From Hungatella sp. UBA3402 (GTDB lineage: Bacteria; Bacillota; Clostridia; Lachnospirales; Lachnospiraceae): DNA of 34,560 bases. The stretch spans positions 1 through 34,560 of the forward strand of contig DEPC01000258.1 in assembly GCA_002358555.1 (NCBI GenBank). Reading direction: 5' to 3'. Of the stretch, positions 1 through 8,705 are shown piece after piece (position 1 is the first letter of the stretch; each line of letters opens with the position of its first letter). The notes beneath the pieces were generated by a model, which saw only the letters and a program-made list of their open reading frames with translations, did not search any database and was not told the origin of the DNA. The translations under genes were made by a program, and so were the position numbers.

Positions 1-89
1 TTCTGACAATATTTTCTATCTAAATTACCCGCTATAGTATTGAGGGGATATTCACACATTTGACTTCCCAGGGTCAAAGCAGTTTCTAC

Positions 90-111
90 GCCCATATCAT
101 TGGGCTTTTTT
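90..111 (+). terminator. Rho-independent terminator of an upstream gene
   Basis: The arms GCCCA and TGGGC enclose a six-base loop and are followed by six T. A second small hairpin, TTTGAC/GTCAAA at 59-78, lies just before it. It probably ends transcription from a gene left of the window. Nothing coding is convincing in 1-258. Confidence 0.7.
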
Positions 112-169
112 GATTTTATCATAGATTTTGGAAAATGCAAGTAGTCTGATAAAAAAATAACAATATTTT

Positions 170-198
170 GTGACAAAATGGAGAACCTGTGGTATAGT
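170..198 (+). promoter_or_regulatory. sigma-A promoter of hflK-hflC
   Basis: A -35-like GTGACA (170-175) is separated by 17 bases from TATAGT (193-198), which is preceded by TGG as in an extended -10. Transcription would start near 205, about 54 bases before the hflK ATG. Confidence 0.6.
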
Positions 199-258
199 AT
201 CATAAAAACAAATGAAACAGCAATCAGTAATTGAAGATAGCAAAAAGTGAGGTGACAT

Positions 259-1395
259 ATGGAAAACTACAATCCAGAGAAAGAAGAAAAGGTAAAAAAG
301 ACATTACAGACAGCAAAAGGAATGATTGTAAGAGTATTTGGCATCATAATGATTCTGCTTTTAAGTTTTGATTCTTATTATAATATTGAGGAGCAGGAGC
401 AGGTAGTACTGACAACCTTTGGAGTGGCAACTGCTGTGACAGAACCGGGACTGCATTTTAAGATTCCTTTCATCCAGAAGGTACAGAAGGTAAATACTAC
501 GATTCAGGGGTTTGCCTTGGGATATGACCAGTCAGACAACGAGAGCAGAGAAGAAGATTCCCTAATGATTACCAGTGACTACAATTTTGTCAATGTAGAT
601 TTTTTTATTGAATATAAGGTAGCAGACCCAGTAAAAGCTGTGTATGCTTCCAAAGACCCAGTTCTTATTTTGCAAAATATTAGCAAGAGCTGTGTTCGTA
701 CTGTGATTGGAAGCTGTGATGTTGATTCTGTGCTGACCACAGGAAAAAATGAAATTCAGTCAAGCATCCGAGATATGATTATCAAAAAATTGGAGGATCA
801 TGATGTTGGCCTTCAGGTGACAAATGTGACAATTCAAGATTCTGAACCTCCTACTGCAGAGGTTATGGAGGCATTTAAGGCAGTGGAAACAGCAAAACAG
901 GGGAAAGAAACTGCTATCAACAATGCCAATAAATACCGAAATGAAAAACTGCCTGGGGCCAAGGCACAGATTGACAAGATTATGCAGGAGGCAGAGGCAC
1001 AAAAAACCAGAAGAATTAATGAGGCGAATGGAGAGGTTGCCAAATTCAATGCGATGTACGAAGAATATAGAAAAAATCCGCAAGTGACCAAGCAGAGGAT
1101 GTTCTATGAGGCCATGGAAGATGTGCTGCCTCGTCTAAAGGTAATTATTGATGGAACAGGTCAAACTAGTACAATTCTGCCTTTGGATAGCTTCACAGCT
1201 TCAAACGCAGTAAATAATTCCGAGGGAATGCAAGGGGCAGAAAGAAGCGATTTTGGAATATCACCAGAGACACCACAGAATAATAGGCAAAGCAGCAGTG
1301 AGGCGGCCTCTGTGATAGGCGATAATCCTTCAAGCCAGGTTACAGAGCAAGAGAACAGGGAAGAAGATTCCTTATCTGACAATAACCAGGGATAG
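259..1395 (+). CDS. hflK: SPFH/Band 7 membrane protease modulator, HflK-like
   Basis: This 378-residue protein has a short charged N-terminus, one membrane segment (about residues 24-40) and an SPFH/Band 7 domain opening with the EEQEQVVLTTFG signature. A long charged helical stretch (about 215-280) follows, then a hydrophilic tail rich in Ser, Glu and Asn. In the HflK family this protein pairs with HflC in a large membrane assembly that restrains the FtsH protease; ftsH is not in the window. The ATG at 259 has GAGGTG five bases upstream. hflC begins 17 bases after the stop, so the two are almost certainly co-transcribed. The HflK label, rather than a generic SPFH protein, rests on the order and the pairing. 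Confidence 0.85.
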   Translation: MENYNPEKEEKVKKTLQTAKGMIVRVFGIIMILLLSFDSYYNIEEQEQVVLTTFGVATAVTEPGLHFKIPFIQKVQKVNTTIQGFALGYDQSDNESREEDSLMITSDYNFVNVDFFIEYKVADPVKAVYASKDPVLILQNISKSCVRTVIGSCDVDSVLTTGKNEIQSSIRDMIIKKLEDHDVGLQVTNVTIQDSEPPTAEVMEAFKAVETAKQGKETAINNANKYRNEKLPGAKAQIDKIMQEAEAQKTRRINEANGEVAKFNAMYEEYRKNPQVTKQRMFYEAMEDVLPRLKVIIDGTGQTSTILPLDSFTASNAVNNSEGMQGAERSDFGISPETPQNNRQSSSEAASVIGDNPSSQVTEQENREEDSLSDNNQG

Positions 1396-1411
1396 GGGAG
1401 GAATGAATATT

Positions 1412-2284
1412 ATGAAGAAAATATTGAGAAAGATATTGACAATAGCTATTGCATTAGCAATTATGATAGGATTAGGTGGTTCTGTGGTGGTGACAAAGGA
1501 AAATGAATACAAGCTGATTCGGGAATTTGGGCGAGTAAGCAGGGTGATTGATACTGCAGGTCTCAGTTTCAAGATTCCATTTATTCAGAGTGCAGATGCT
1601 CTTCCAAAAGAGATTTTGCTCTATGATTTAGCGGCCTCTGATGTGATTACTATGGATAAAAAGACCATGATGTCTGACAGCTATGTATTGTGGAAGATAT
1701 CAGACCCATTAAAATTTGCCCAGACATTGAATTCTTCAATCCTCAATGCAGAACGAAGGATTGATACTACGGTTTATAATTCCATTAAAAATATCATCAG
1801 CAGTATGAGCCAGAACGATGTGATTAGCGGACGTGACGGAGAATTGTCAGAAGCTATTATGAATAATATCGGCAGTACTATGGAACAGTATGGAATTCAG
1901 CTTTTGGCAGTAGAGACAAAACAACTGGACTTACCTTCTGACAATAAGGCAGCGGTTTATGAGAGAATGATTTCTGAGAGAGATAAGATTGCAGCTACCT
2001 ATCAGGCAGAGGGTCAGGCAGAAGCCCAAGTAATCCGCAATACCACAGACAGAGAAATCGCTGTCAGCATTTCCAATGCCCAGGCTGAGGCAGCGGCTGT
2101 TACAGCAGAAGGTGAGGCAGAGTATATGAGGATTTTAGCAGGAGCTTACAATACACCAGAGCGGACAGAATTTTATTCCTTTATCAGAGCACTAGATGCG
2201 GCTAGAGCATCCTTGACAGGGACAGATAATACTCTAATTTTGCCAGCCGATTCTCCGATTGCCAGCATTTTTATGGGGCAGTAA
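1412..2284 (+). CDS. hflC: SPFH/Band 7 membrane protease modulator, HflC-like
   Basis: The product is 290 residues. It has an N-terminal membrane segment (about residues 6-23), the VVVTKENEYKLIREFG entry into the Band 7 domain, and an Ala/Glu-rich coiled coil (about 195-240) of the type that drives SPFH oligomerisation. An upstream in-frame ATG at 1403 sits only one base after the GGGGAGG site (1395-1401). The ATG at 1412, ten bases away, is therefore the better start. It is expected to form a hetero-oligomer with the preceding HflK-like protein at the membrane. There is no clear terminator before metF. Confidence 0.85.
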   Translation: MKKILRKILTIAIALAIMIGLGGSVVVTKENEYKLIREFGRVSRVIDTAGLSFKIPFIQSADALPKEILLYDLAASDVITMDKKTMMSDSYVLWKISDPLKFAQTLNSSILNAERRIDTTVYNSIKNIISSMSQNDVISGRDGELSEAIMNNIGSTMEQYGIQLLAVETKQLDLPSDNKAAVYERMISERDKIAATYQAEGQAEAQVIRNTTDREIAVSISNAQAEAAAVTAEGEAEYMRILAGAYNTPERTEFYSFIRALDAARASLTGTDNTLILPADSPIASIFMGQ

Positions 2285-2352
2285 AAGTTAGCAAAAATTT
2301 AGCGATAAAGTATTAAATTGCTTCAAAATAATACGATAGGAGATAAAATGAG

Positions 2353-3228
2353 ATGAAAATCAGGGAAATATTAGCACAAGGTAAACCAACGCTTTCTTTT
2401 GAGGTGTTTCCTCCTAAAACTGAAGATAAATACGAGACGGTAGAGGCAGCCGCCAGAGAAATAGCTAAATTGTCACCAGATTTTATGAGTGTTACTTATG
2501 GGGCAGGAGGAGGAACCAGCCGATATACAGTGGATATCGCTGCCACTCTTAATAATCAATACCATGTACCTGCATTAGCTCATCTTACCTGTGTATCATC
2601 AAAAAAGGAGAAGGTTCATCATGTTCTTGAGGAATTAAAAGACAAGGGTATTGAAAATGTGCTGGCACTTCGCGGAGATATCCCAAAGGATGGGAGCATT
2701 GCCAACGATTACCGATATGCCTCCGAGTTGATTTATGAAATTAAACAGTACGGGGATTTCTGCATTGGAGCTGCCTGTTATCCAGAAGGGCATGTGGAAT
2801 CTGCGAATAAAACCGAAGATATTACTCACCTAAAAGAAAAGGTAGATGCTGGCTGCGATTTTGTAACAACTCAAATGTTTTTTGACAATAATATTCTCTA
2901 CAATTATTTGTACCGGATTCGGGAAAGAGGTATCACGGTTCCTGTTGTGGCAGGGATTATGCCAGTAACCAGCGCTTCCCAGATTCAGCGAATCTGCCAG
3001 ATGTCAGGAACGTATCTGCCCTCTCGATTTAAAGCAATCGTAGACTGTTTTGGAACGAATCAAGCGGCCATGAAGCAGGCAGGAATTGCCTATGCTACAG
3101 AGCAGATTATTGATTTAATTGCCAATGGAGTCAATGGAATTCATGTGTATTCCATGAATAAACCAGATGTGGCAGCTCGGATACAGGAGAGCCTATCAGA
3201 GATTTTGGGTATAGGAAGGGGGAAGTAG
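2353..3228 (+). CDS. metF: 5,10-methylenetetrahydrofolate reductase
   Basis: This 291-residue flavoprotein of the MTHFR family reduces 5,10-methylene-THF to 5-methyl-THF for methionine synthesis or C1 metabolism in the cytosol. The family motif FEVFPPK carries the catalytic Glu17, and LALRGD carries Asp109, which matches the FAD-interacting Asp120 of E. coli MetF. Length and motifs fit an intact enzyme. It stands alone here, without metH or Wood-Ljungdahl genes. AGGAG (2338-2342) lies ten bases before this ATG. A nearer ATG at 2348 reads only Met-Arg-stop, and its TGA overlaps the metF start codon. Confidence 0.92.
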   Translation: MKIREILAQGKPTLSFEVFPPKTEDKYETVEAAAREIAKLSPDFMSVTYGAGGGTSRYTVDIAATLNNQYHVPALAHLTCVSSKKEKVHHVLEELKDKGIENVLALRGDIPKDGSIANDYRYASELIYEIKQYGDFCIGAACYPEGHVESANKTEDITHLKEKVDAGCDFVTTQMFFDNNILYNYLYRIRERGITVPVVAGIMPVTSASQIQRICQMSGTYLPSRFKAIVDCFGTNQAAMKQAGIAYATEQIIDLIANGVNGIHVYSMNKPDVAARIQESLSEILGIGRGK

Positions 3229-3263
3229 ATAGAGAAAAATAAAAAGTAAATATTGGCATATAG

Positions 3264-4148
3264 TTATTTTTTTCTCTCTCGGTATTCCCGCGGGGTGCAT
3301 CCATAGTGATTATAAAAATTTTTAGAAAAATAGCTTAAGTGATTGAAGCCGCAGGCAAAGGCTATCTCTGTAATGCTTTTGTCTGTGCTGTCTAACAGAT
3401 TACAGCTTACTTTTAGTCGGTAGGTATTGAGGAAACTGATGGGGGACTGTTGTAGATAATGTTTGAAAATACGACAACATTTGCTTCGGCTGATATGTCC
3501 AGCGGCAGCAATTTCCTCTAAAGTGATTTTTTCGTTATAGTGCTGATAGAGAAAAGATATCATATCCTTATGCAATTTTAAATCATCTTTCATTTGCTGT
3601 CCATCTTCCATGGGCAGCAATTTTTTTGACTGAAGAAGCTTAGCCCACAATATCTGCATTAAGGCAATAACCTCCATCTCATATCCATCTTGAGACTGCT
3701 CTTTGAGCCAGACAATCTGAGTCAGAAGTTTTGAGATTTTTTTTCCTTCTTCTTCATTAGAATCAAAGTAGAGATATTCTAAGCTGTCATTTTTTATGAT
3801 TGGCGTGACATATTTTTGGAGCAAAGTCTGATTGTTCCCAAACAAAGAGGGGTGAAATAGGATACATAAATAGAAACAGTCCTGTTTTTCATAAGAATAT
3901 CCATAATGCATCTGGCGGGCATTTACCATGAGAGAATCATTTTCATAAAGCATCAGATGTTTTCCATTGATATAATAGCACATACAACCTTTTAAAATAT
4001 GTATCCATTCAATATCATCATGCCAATGGCAGGGAGCACTCATATCTGGATAAATAGACAAGTTAGAAGTGCGAATATATAAAGGAATATCAGGATTTTC
4101 ATAATGCACGACTTCTGAAAAGTCCTGCATCCGTTCAATATTTGCCAT
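3264..4148 (-). CDS. AraC-family regulator with cupin sensor domain
   Basis: The product is 294 residues. The N-terminal half is a cupin/AraC-binding domain with a WHDDIEWIHILKG core. The C-terminal hundred residues hold two helix-turn-helix motifs, ITLEEIAAAGHISRSKCCRIFK and a second ending in HLSYFSKNFYNHYGCTPREYR. The start chosen is the ATG at 4148, which has GAGG eight bases upstream; the earlier TTG at 4190 lacks a site. It is transcribed away from the PHP phosphatase gene, and the shared gap carries a perfect 14-base palindrome. It may control that neighbour or itself, but its ligand cannot be read from the sequence. Confidence 0.85.
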   Translation of the reverse strand: MANIERMQDFSEVVHYENPDIPLYIRTSNLSIYPDMSAPCHWHDDIEWIHILKGCMCYYINGKHLMLYENDSLMVNARQMHYGYSYEKQDCFYLCILFHPSLFGNNQTLLQKYVTPIIKNDSLEYLYFDSNEEEGKKISKLLTQIVWLKEQSQDGYEMEVIALMQILWAKLLQSKKLLPMEDGQQMKDDLKLHKDMISFLYQHYNEKITLEEIAAAGHISRSKCCRIFKHYLQQSPISFLNTYRLKVSCNLLDSTDKSITEIAFACGFNHLSYFSKNFYNHYGCTPREYRERKK

Positions 4149-4217
4149 ATCTGCTGCCTCTGATACGATAGTTATAATATTCTGCAACAATTCTGTTAGA
4201 TTTCTTTTTAGAACGAT

Positions 4218-4263
4218 ATTATAATAAGTAATAGTTTAGATATCTAAATTGTTAATCTATTAT
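4218..4263. promoter_or_regulatory. Divergent promoter region with 14-bp palindromic operator
   Basis: The perfect palindrome TTTAGATATCTAAA (4235-4248) contains a TTTAGA on each strand. On the plus strand it is followed after 17 bases by TATTAT (4258-4263), a fair promoter for the PHP gene. On the minus strand TATAAT (complement of 4218-4223) lies 19 bases from the other TTTAGA, a long spacer often seen with activator-dependent promoters. The palindrome would cover both -35 elements. The regulator binding it is inferred, not shown. Confidence 0.45.
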
Positions 4264-4337
4264 ATCATAGGTAGGAAAACAAAAGCAATATCATAAGATT
4301 TTAAGAGTATATGGAAGATGAAAGAGAGGAAAAAGAA

Positions 4338-5168
4338 ATGTTTGCTGATTATCATGTACATACAGAATTCAGTGATGACTCTGTCTATCCAATGGAAGAA
4401 GTGGTAAAGGATGCTATTAAGATGGAGATGGATGAGATTTGCTTCACAGACCATGTAGATTATGGAGTGAAAGTTGATTGGGACAGCGGAGAAGAAATCC
4501 ATTATCGAGATGGGGAGCCTTTTGCAAATGTAGATTATCCAAACTATGTGATGCAGATTAGAAATTTGCAAAATCTGTATGGAGACAAAATTACAATCAA
4601 AATGGGCATGGAATTTGGCATCCAGATGCACACAATCCCAAAGTTTGAATCTCTATTTGCCAGATATCCTTTTGACTTTGTTATCCTATCTGTTCATCAG
4701 GTGGAAGATAAAGAATTTTGGACACAGGATTTTCAGAGAGGACGGACACAGAAGGAATACAATGAACGCTATTATGAAGAGATGTTGAATCTAGTAAATC
4801 ATTATCAAAATTATAGTGTTTTAGGGCATATGGATTTGATTGTGCGGTATGATGAGCTGGGAATTTATCCCTTTGAAAAGGTAAAGCCTTATATTGAAAA
4901 AATATTGAAAAAAGTGATTCAAGACGGAAAAGGAATTGAAGTAAATACCTCTTCTCATAGATATGGACTGGCAGATACAACTCCATCAAAAGATATTCTA
5001 CGCCTTTATCATGAATTGGGAGGAAAGATAGTGACCATTGGGAGCGACAGCCATAAACCAGAACATTTGGGGGCATATGTGGACGAGACAAAACAATTAC
5101 TCAAATCTATCGGCTTTTCTGCATTTTGCACTTATGAAAAGATGAACCCAATATTCCATGATTTATAG
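4338..5168 (+). CDS. PHP-superfamily histidinol-phosphatase
   Basis: The product has 276 residues. It starts with the PHP metal motif HVH (residues 6-8, in YHVHTEFSDDS) and has further ligand regions in FTDHVD, GMEFG, LSVHQVE, LGHMD and GSDSH. The TSSHRYGLADTTPS and IVTIGSDSH stretches are typical of HisK/HisJ-type histidinol-phosphate phosphatases, which make L-histidinol with a trinuclear metal centre. No other his genes are present, so another phosphoester substrate is possible. The ATG at 4338 is preferred because GAGAGG lies eight bases upstream; an ATG at 4311 would add only nine charged residues. Confidence 0.8.
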   Translation: MFADYHVHTEFSDDSVYPMEEVVKDAIKMEMDEICFTDHVDYGVKVDWDSGEEIHYRDGEPFANVDYPNYVMQIRNLQNLYGDKITIKMGMEFGIQMHTIPKFESLFARYPFDFVILSVHQVEDKEFWTQDFQRGRTQKEYNERYYEEMLNLVNHYQNYSVLGHMDLIVRYDELGIYPFEKVKPYIEKILKKVIQDGKGIEVNTSSHRYGLADTTPSKDILRLYHELGGKIVTIGSDSHKPEHLGAYVDETKQLLKSIGFSAFCTYEKMNPIFHDL

Positions 5169-5264
5169 GGATAGAAAGAAGCTGGACTTGACAGCAGAAA
5201 GTTAAAAATGGATTTATTTGATGAAAAAGTTGGTAAAAAGGTAATATATATGGAGGAAAATACT

Positions 5265-5648
5265 ATGATGATAGAGCATATTGCAATGTATGTAAACGAT
5301 TTGGAAAAGGCAAAAGAATTTTTTATAAAATATTTTGGGGCAGTGTCTAATGAAATCTATCATAATCAGAAGACTAATTTTCGTTCCTATTTTTTGTCAT
5401 TTACAGATGGAGCTAGGTTGGAAATTATGAACAAGCCAGATATGAAAGAGTCAGGGAATAAATTGCTTGCGACTGGTTATATCCATATGGCTTTTTCTGT
5501 GGGCAGCAAAGAAAAGGTAGATGAGATGACCAGGCAGTTTAGAGAAGATGGATATGAGGTCATAAGCGGTCCTCGCATTACTGGGGATGGATATTATGAG
5601 AGCTGTATTTTGGATTTTGAAGGGAATCAGATTGAAATTACTGTGTAA
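5265..5648 (+). CDS. VOC/glyoxalase-fold protein
   Basis: This 127-residue protein has the vicinal oxygen chelate fold, with two beta-alpha-beta-beta-beta units. Likely metal ligands are His5 in MIEHIAMYV, Glu in RLEIM, His in YIHMAFSV and Glu in NQIEITV. Family members include glyoxalase I, dioxygenases and resistance proteins, so the substrate is undetermined. GGAGG (5252-5256) sits eight bases before the ATG at 5265, which excludes the longer in-frame start at 5208. It follows the PHP gene by about 96 bases and may be read from the same transcript. Confidence 0.8.
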   Translation: MMIEHIAMYVNDLEKAKEFFIKYFGAVSNEIYHNQKTNFRSYFLSFTDGARLEIMNKPDMKESGNKLLATGYIHMAFSVGSKEKVDEMTRQFREDGYEVISGPRITGDGYYESCILDFEGNQIEITV

Positions 5649-5680
5649 GCAAATGAATAAAAGACCAAAAATCAAAAAAG

Positions 5681-5724
5681 CTACTGTGCTGAGAAATTTT
5701 CATCTCTCAGTACAGCAGTTTTTT
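5681..5724. terminator. Bidirectional Rho-independent terminator
   Basis: Two 14-base arms (5681-5694 and 5705-5718) pair with one mismatch and one G-U wobble around a ten-base loop. Six T follow on the plus strand, and A-rich sequence precedes the left arm. It can therefore end both the VOC gene and the convergent GH1 gene. Confidence 0.85.
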
Positions 5725-5760
5725 GTTTGTTCTTTGATTAAGAAAAGCAAACATTAGGAA

Positions 5761-7230
5761 TTAATCCAAGTTTTCTCCATCACTCTCAATAACCTTCTTA
5801 TACCAGAAGAAGGAATCTTTCCGACTTCTTGAAAAATCGCCTGTCCCGTCATCATGGCGGTCAACATAGATAAATCCGTAGCGTTTTGCATACTGGCCGG
5901 TTCCTGCGGAAACTAAGTCAATAGGACCCCATGTGGTGTAGCCAATCAGCGGCACACCATCCTCGATGGCATCGCCCATGCAGCGGATATGCTCACGGAA
6001 ATAGTCGATGCGGTAGTTGTCATGGATAGAACCGTCTTCTTCCACCTTATCAAAAGCGCCGAATCCATTTTCTACAACCATCAGAGGAGTATGAGGATAA
6101 CGGTCATGAAGGATATTCAAGGTATAGCGCAATCCCAGAGGGTCAATCTGCCAACCCCAGTCAGATGCCTTTAAGTATGGGTTCTTTGCGCCGACAGACA
6201 TATTGCCAGCAGTCTTTTCTGCATTTTCGTCAGTCGTGATACAGTTGGACATATAATAGGAGAAAGTGTAAAAGTCTACGGTTCCTTTCTTAATAATCTC
6301 CTTGTCTTCTTCTGTGATAAAGGAAGCGTCAATGCCATTATCTTTAAAATACTTGAAAGCAAAAGTAGGATACTCACCCCGAACCTGAACATCTCCACAG
6401 ATATTATTTTTAATATTATCTTCCTCATAGCAGGCAAAGACATCGCTTGGCTTTGGAGTAAGCGGATAAACCGTTACATGAGCAATCATATTGCCAATCA
6501 TAAAGTTAGGATTGATTTCATGGCCCTTCTGTACTGCAATAGCACTTGCCACAAATTCGTTGTGAAGTGCTTCAAAGGTGGACTGTTTGTCTGATTTTAA
6601 GTCGCTCAACTTGATTGGTTTTGTGGAATTGATATCTTCGTCAGCCATGAGTCCTAAACCATAGAGATTGCCGATGCCGCCCTCGCCCATGCATGGAATG
6701 TTAATCTCGTTGAAAGTCAGCCAATATTTTACTTTATCTTTGTAGCGTTCAAAGCAGGTGGTTGCATATTTTACAAACAGGTCAATGGTTTTCCTGTTGG
6801 AGAAACCGTGATATTTGGTTACAATATTCCATGGAATCTCATAATGGCATAATGTTACCAATGGTTCAATCCCATGCTTTTTGCACTCGTCAAACACATC
6901 ATCATAGAACTTTAAGCCAGCCTCATTGGGTATCTCATCATCACCGTTCGGGAAAATCCTTCCCCAGTTGATGGAAAGCCGGAAACAAGTGAAGCCCATC
7001 TCTGCAAACAGAGCAATATCTTCTTTGTAATGATGGTAAAAATCAATGGCCTCGTGGCTGGGATAGAAAGCATTTGGGTCAGATACGGGAAGGAAAGTCC
7101 TTGGTGTGTTCACATCACCGCCTAAAAGCATATCTGGTACAGATAATTTCTTTCCGTCCTCCAAATATGCTCCTTCACATTGATTGGCAGCTACAGCACC
7201 ACCCCATAAGAAATTTTTTGGAAAAGCCAT
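5761..7230 (-). CDS. 6-phospho-beta-glucosidase, GH1 family
   Basis: The product is 489 residues, the usual GH1 length. It opens with the family signature FPKNFLWGGAVAANQCEGA. The acid/base Glu175 lies in TFNEIN and the nucleophile Glu387 in VVENGFG. The late SAGTGQYAKRYGFIYVD loop, with the K-R-Y arrangement, matches GH1 enzymes that bind a 6-phosphate. The likely reaction is hydrolysis of PTS-imported beta-glucoside 6-phosphates to glucose 6-phosphate. No PTS permease is in the window. The ATG at 7230 is chosen because the upstream in-frame codons overlap and precede the promoter -10 (7266-7271). The neighbouring divergent AraC gene is the probable regulator. Confidence 0.9.
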   Translation of the reverse strand: MAFPKNFLWGGAVAANQCEGAYLEDGKKLSVPDMLLGGDVNTPRTFLPVSDPNAFYPSHEAIDFYHHYKEDIALFAEMGFTCFRLSINWGRIFPNGDDEIPNEAGLKFYDDVFDECKKHGIEPLVTLCHYEIPWNIVTKYHGFSNRKTIDLFVKYATTCFERYKDKVKYWLTFNEINIPCMGEGGIGNLYGLGLMADEDINSTKPIKLSDLKSDKQSTFEALHNEFVASAIAVQKGHEINPNFMIGNMIAHVTVYPLTPKPSDVFACYEEDNIKNNICGDVQVRGEYPTFAFKYFKDNGIDASFITEEDKEIIKKGTVDFYTFSYYMSNCITTDENAEKTAGNMSVGAKNPYLKASDWGWQIDPLGLRYTLNILHDRYPHTPLMVVENGFGAFDKVEEDGSIHDNYRIDYFREHIRCMGDAIEDGVPLIGYTTWGPIDLVSAGTGQYAKRYGFIYVDRHDDGTGDFSRSRKDSFFWYKKVIESDGENLD

Positions 7231-7265
7231 AATATAAATGTACCCCCTCTTATTTTGATAACTAA

Positions 7266-7316
7266 ATTTTACCATCTCAAAATAAGCTTGTCAATTAGGA
7301 CAAAATGGATTATAGA
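7266..7316. promoter_or_regulatory. Overlapping divergent promoters with TTGTC-N6-GACAA operator
   Basis: Minus strand: a perfect TTGACA (complement of 7289-7294), 17 bases, then TAAAAT (complement of 7266-7271) preceded by TGG, for the GH1 gene. Plus strand: TTGTCA (7288-7293), 17 bases, then TATAGA (7311-7316), for the AraC gene. The two -35 hexamers overlap almost base for base. They also lie in the inverted repeat TTGTC-N6-GACAA (7288-7303). One bound protein would affect both genes. Confidence 0.7.
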
Positions 7317-7367
7317 AATCATTTTCAATTTGTGCTATAAATAGTATCATATAGGAGGATTTATGAG

Positions 7368-8705
7368 ATGCTCACTGCTTATCAAGGCGGGAGTCATCCC
7401 TATCTGATAGACCGCTTGTTCGAGAAAAATTATGGTCAAGAATCTACAGAAACTAACTATCAATCTAATGCTCAGAAGTGGAGGATGAAAAGAAATTTTA
7501 TGTGTAAAAAGGCATTTTTAGAGTCAGCTATCGCTTTGATTCCTCCTTTAACAGGTATCAGCATGGCAGTTTATGATGGGAATTTTCGTATATTAGAACA
7601 ATTTGAAAGGCGATATTGTTTTTCTTCTAAATTTCAGAAAATATACACTGCCAAGGAATTAGAGATATTTCTAGAAAATAGCTCCAAGAAGTATATCTAT
7701 GAGATTGATGAACCCATGGGTTCTCATTTGATTATATTTAAAGAAGAAAATAAATGGATATTATTGGGACCTTATGTTGAAGATGGGTGGAATGAATCTT
7801 CTGCTAAGTCCCTTTTGGTGAAATTGGGGGGGTCAGAAGCTATCATCTCGCCGTATAAATCATATCGTTGTAGTTTTCCAATTACTCAACGAGACTATCC
7901 TATTAAAATTGCTTTATTAATGTTAAGCCATATAAATGGAGAGAATTTTCATAGAGAGATCAAAACAGTGAGTACGAAAGCCGAATATCTAGATTCAACT
8001 TTAGCCTTTTCTGATGTATATGGGGATGCCTCTATTGTCAATAAGCGATATAAGCTAGAGGAAGATTTTATTATAGCAGTAAGCCAGGGAGAGACAGAAA
8101 AAGCTTATAAGTCATTGGCAGGAACTAAAAATGTAAGCTCAGGAGTGAGGTTTATTTCTAATGATTTAAAAGACCAGATTGTTGGAGCTGCTATCATCAG
8201 AACTTTGGTACGGATAGGCGCTAAGATGGCAGGACTCAGTCCGATTTTGATTGATTCCATTAGCCAGGAATATGCTCAGAAAATGCAGAGAACTGTTTCC
8301 AAGAAGGAATTGGATTATCTGGTTTTTAGACTAATCGAAGATTTCTGCACAGAGGTGCGCAAAAGACAGAAAAATAATTATTCTCCTTGTGTCAGGAGAG
8401 CCATAGACTTTATGAATCTAAATTTGAGCAAATTGTTAAGTATTTCTGATATTGCAGAGGCAGCAGGAATCGATAAGCGCTATCTAGCGAAGCGATTTGG
8501 CCAAGAGACAGGAATGACTATGAAACAATATTTGGCTAAAAAGCGATGCGAGATTGCTGCAGAGCTTTTGATGGATAGAGAACTCAGTGTTCAGGAAATT
8601 GCTGCTTATGTAGGCTATCCAGATAATAACTATTTTTCTAAGGTATTTAAGACAAATTTTGGTAGTTCTCCTCAAGATTATCGAAAAAGTGTTTATTTTT
8701 TCTAA
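7368..8705 (+). CDS. AraC-family regulator with long N-terminal sensor region
   Basis: The product is 445 residues, longer than simple AraC-cupin regulators. The first 330 residues have no cupin pattern that I recognise; the segment YEIDEPMGSHLIIFKEENKWILLGPYV suggests an alpha/beta ligand-binding domain. The last hundred residues contain the two AraC helix-turn-helix units, ISDIAEAAGIDKRYLAKRFGQ and VQEIAAYVGYPDNNYFSKVFK, ending in GSSPQDYRK. AGGAGG (7353-7358) is nine bases before the ATG at 7368; another ATG at 7363 opens a 14-codon out-of-frame reading. It diverges from the GH1 gene over shared promoter elements, so control of beta-glucoside use is a reasonable inference. Confidence 0.85.
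   Translation: MLTAYQGGSHPYLIDRLFEKNYGQESTETNYQSNAQKWRMKRNFMCKKAFLESAIALIPPLTGISMAVYDGNFRILEQFERRYCFSSKFQKIYTAKELEIFLENSSKKYIYEIDEPMGSHLIIFKEENKWILLGPYVEDGWNESSAKSLLVKLGGSEAIISPYKSYRCSFPITQRDYPIKIALLMLSHINGENFHREIKTVSTKAEYLDSTLAFSDVYGDASIVNKRYKLEEDFIIAVSQGETEKAYKSLAGTKNVSSGVRFISNDLKDQIVGAAIIRTLVRIGAKMAGLSPILIDSISQEYAQKMQRTVSKKELDYLVFRLIEDFCTEVRKRQKNNYSPCVRRAIDFMNLNLSKLLSISDIAEAAGIDKRYLAKRFGQETGMTMKQYLAKKRCEIAAELLMDRELSVQEIAAYVGYPDNNYFSKVFKTNFGSSPQDYRKSVYFF

Noticed and set aside
59..78. TTTGAC...GGTCAAA resembling a CtsR heat-shock operator
   Set aside because: CtsR sites are direct repeats of GGTCAAA; only one such heptad is present, and the sequence forms a small hairpin before a terminator.
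7231..7275. Longer start of the GH1 enzyme
   Set aside because: The extra codons overlap the promoter -10 on that strand and add no conserved residues.
7363..7407. Out-of-frame 14-codon frame overlapping the AraC start
   Set aside because: It is only four bases from the ribosome site and has no conserved feature; most likely chance.
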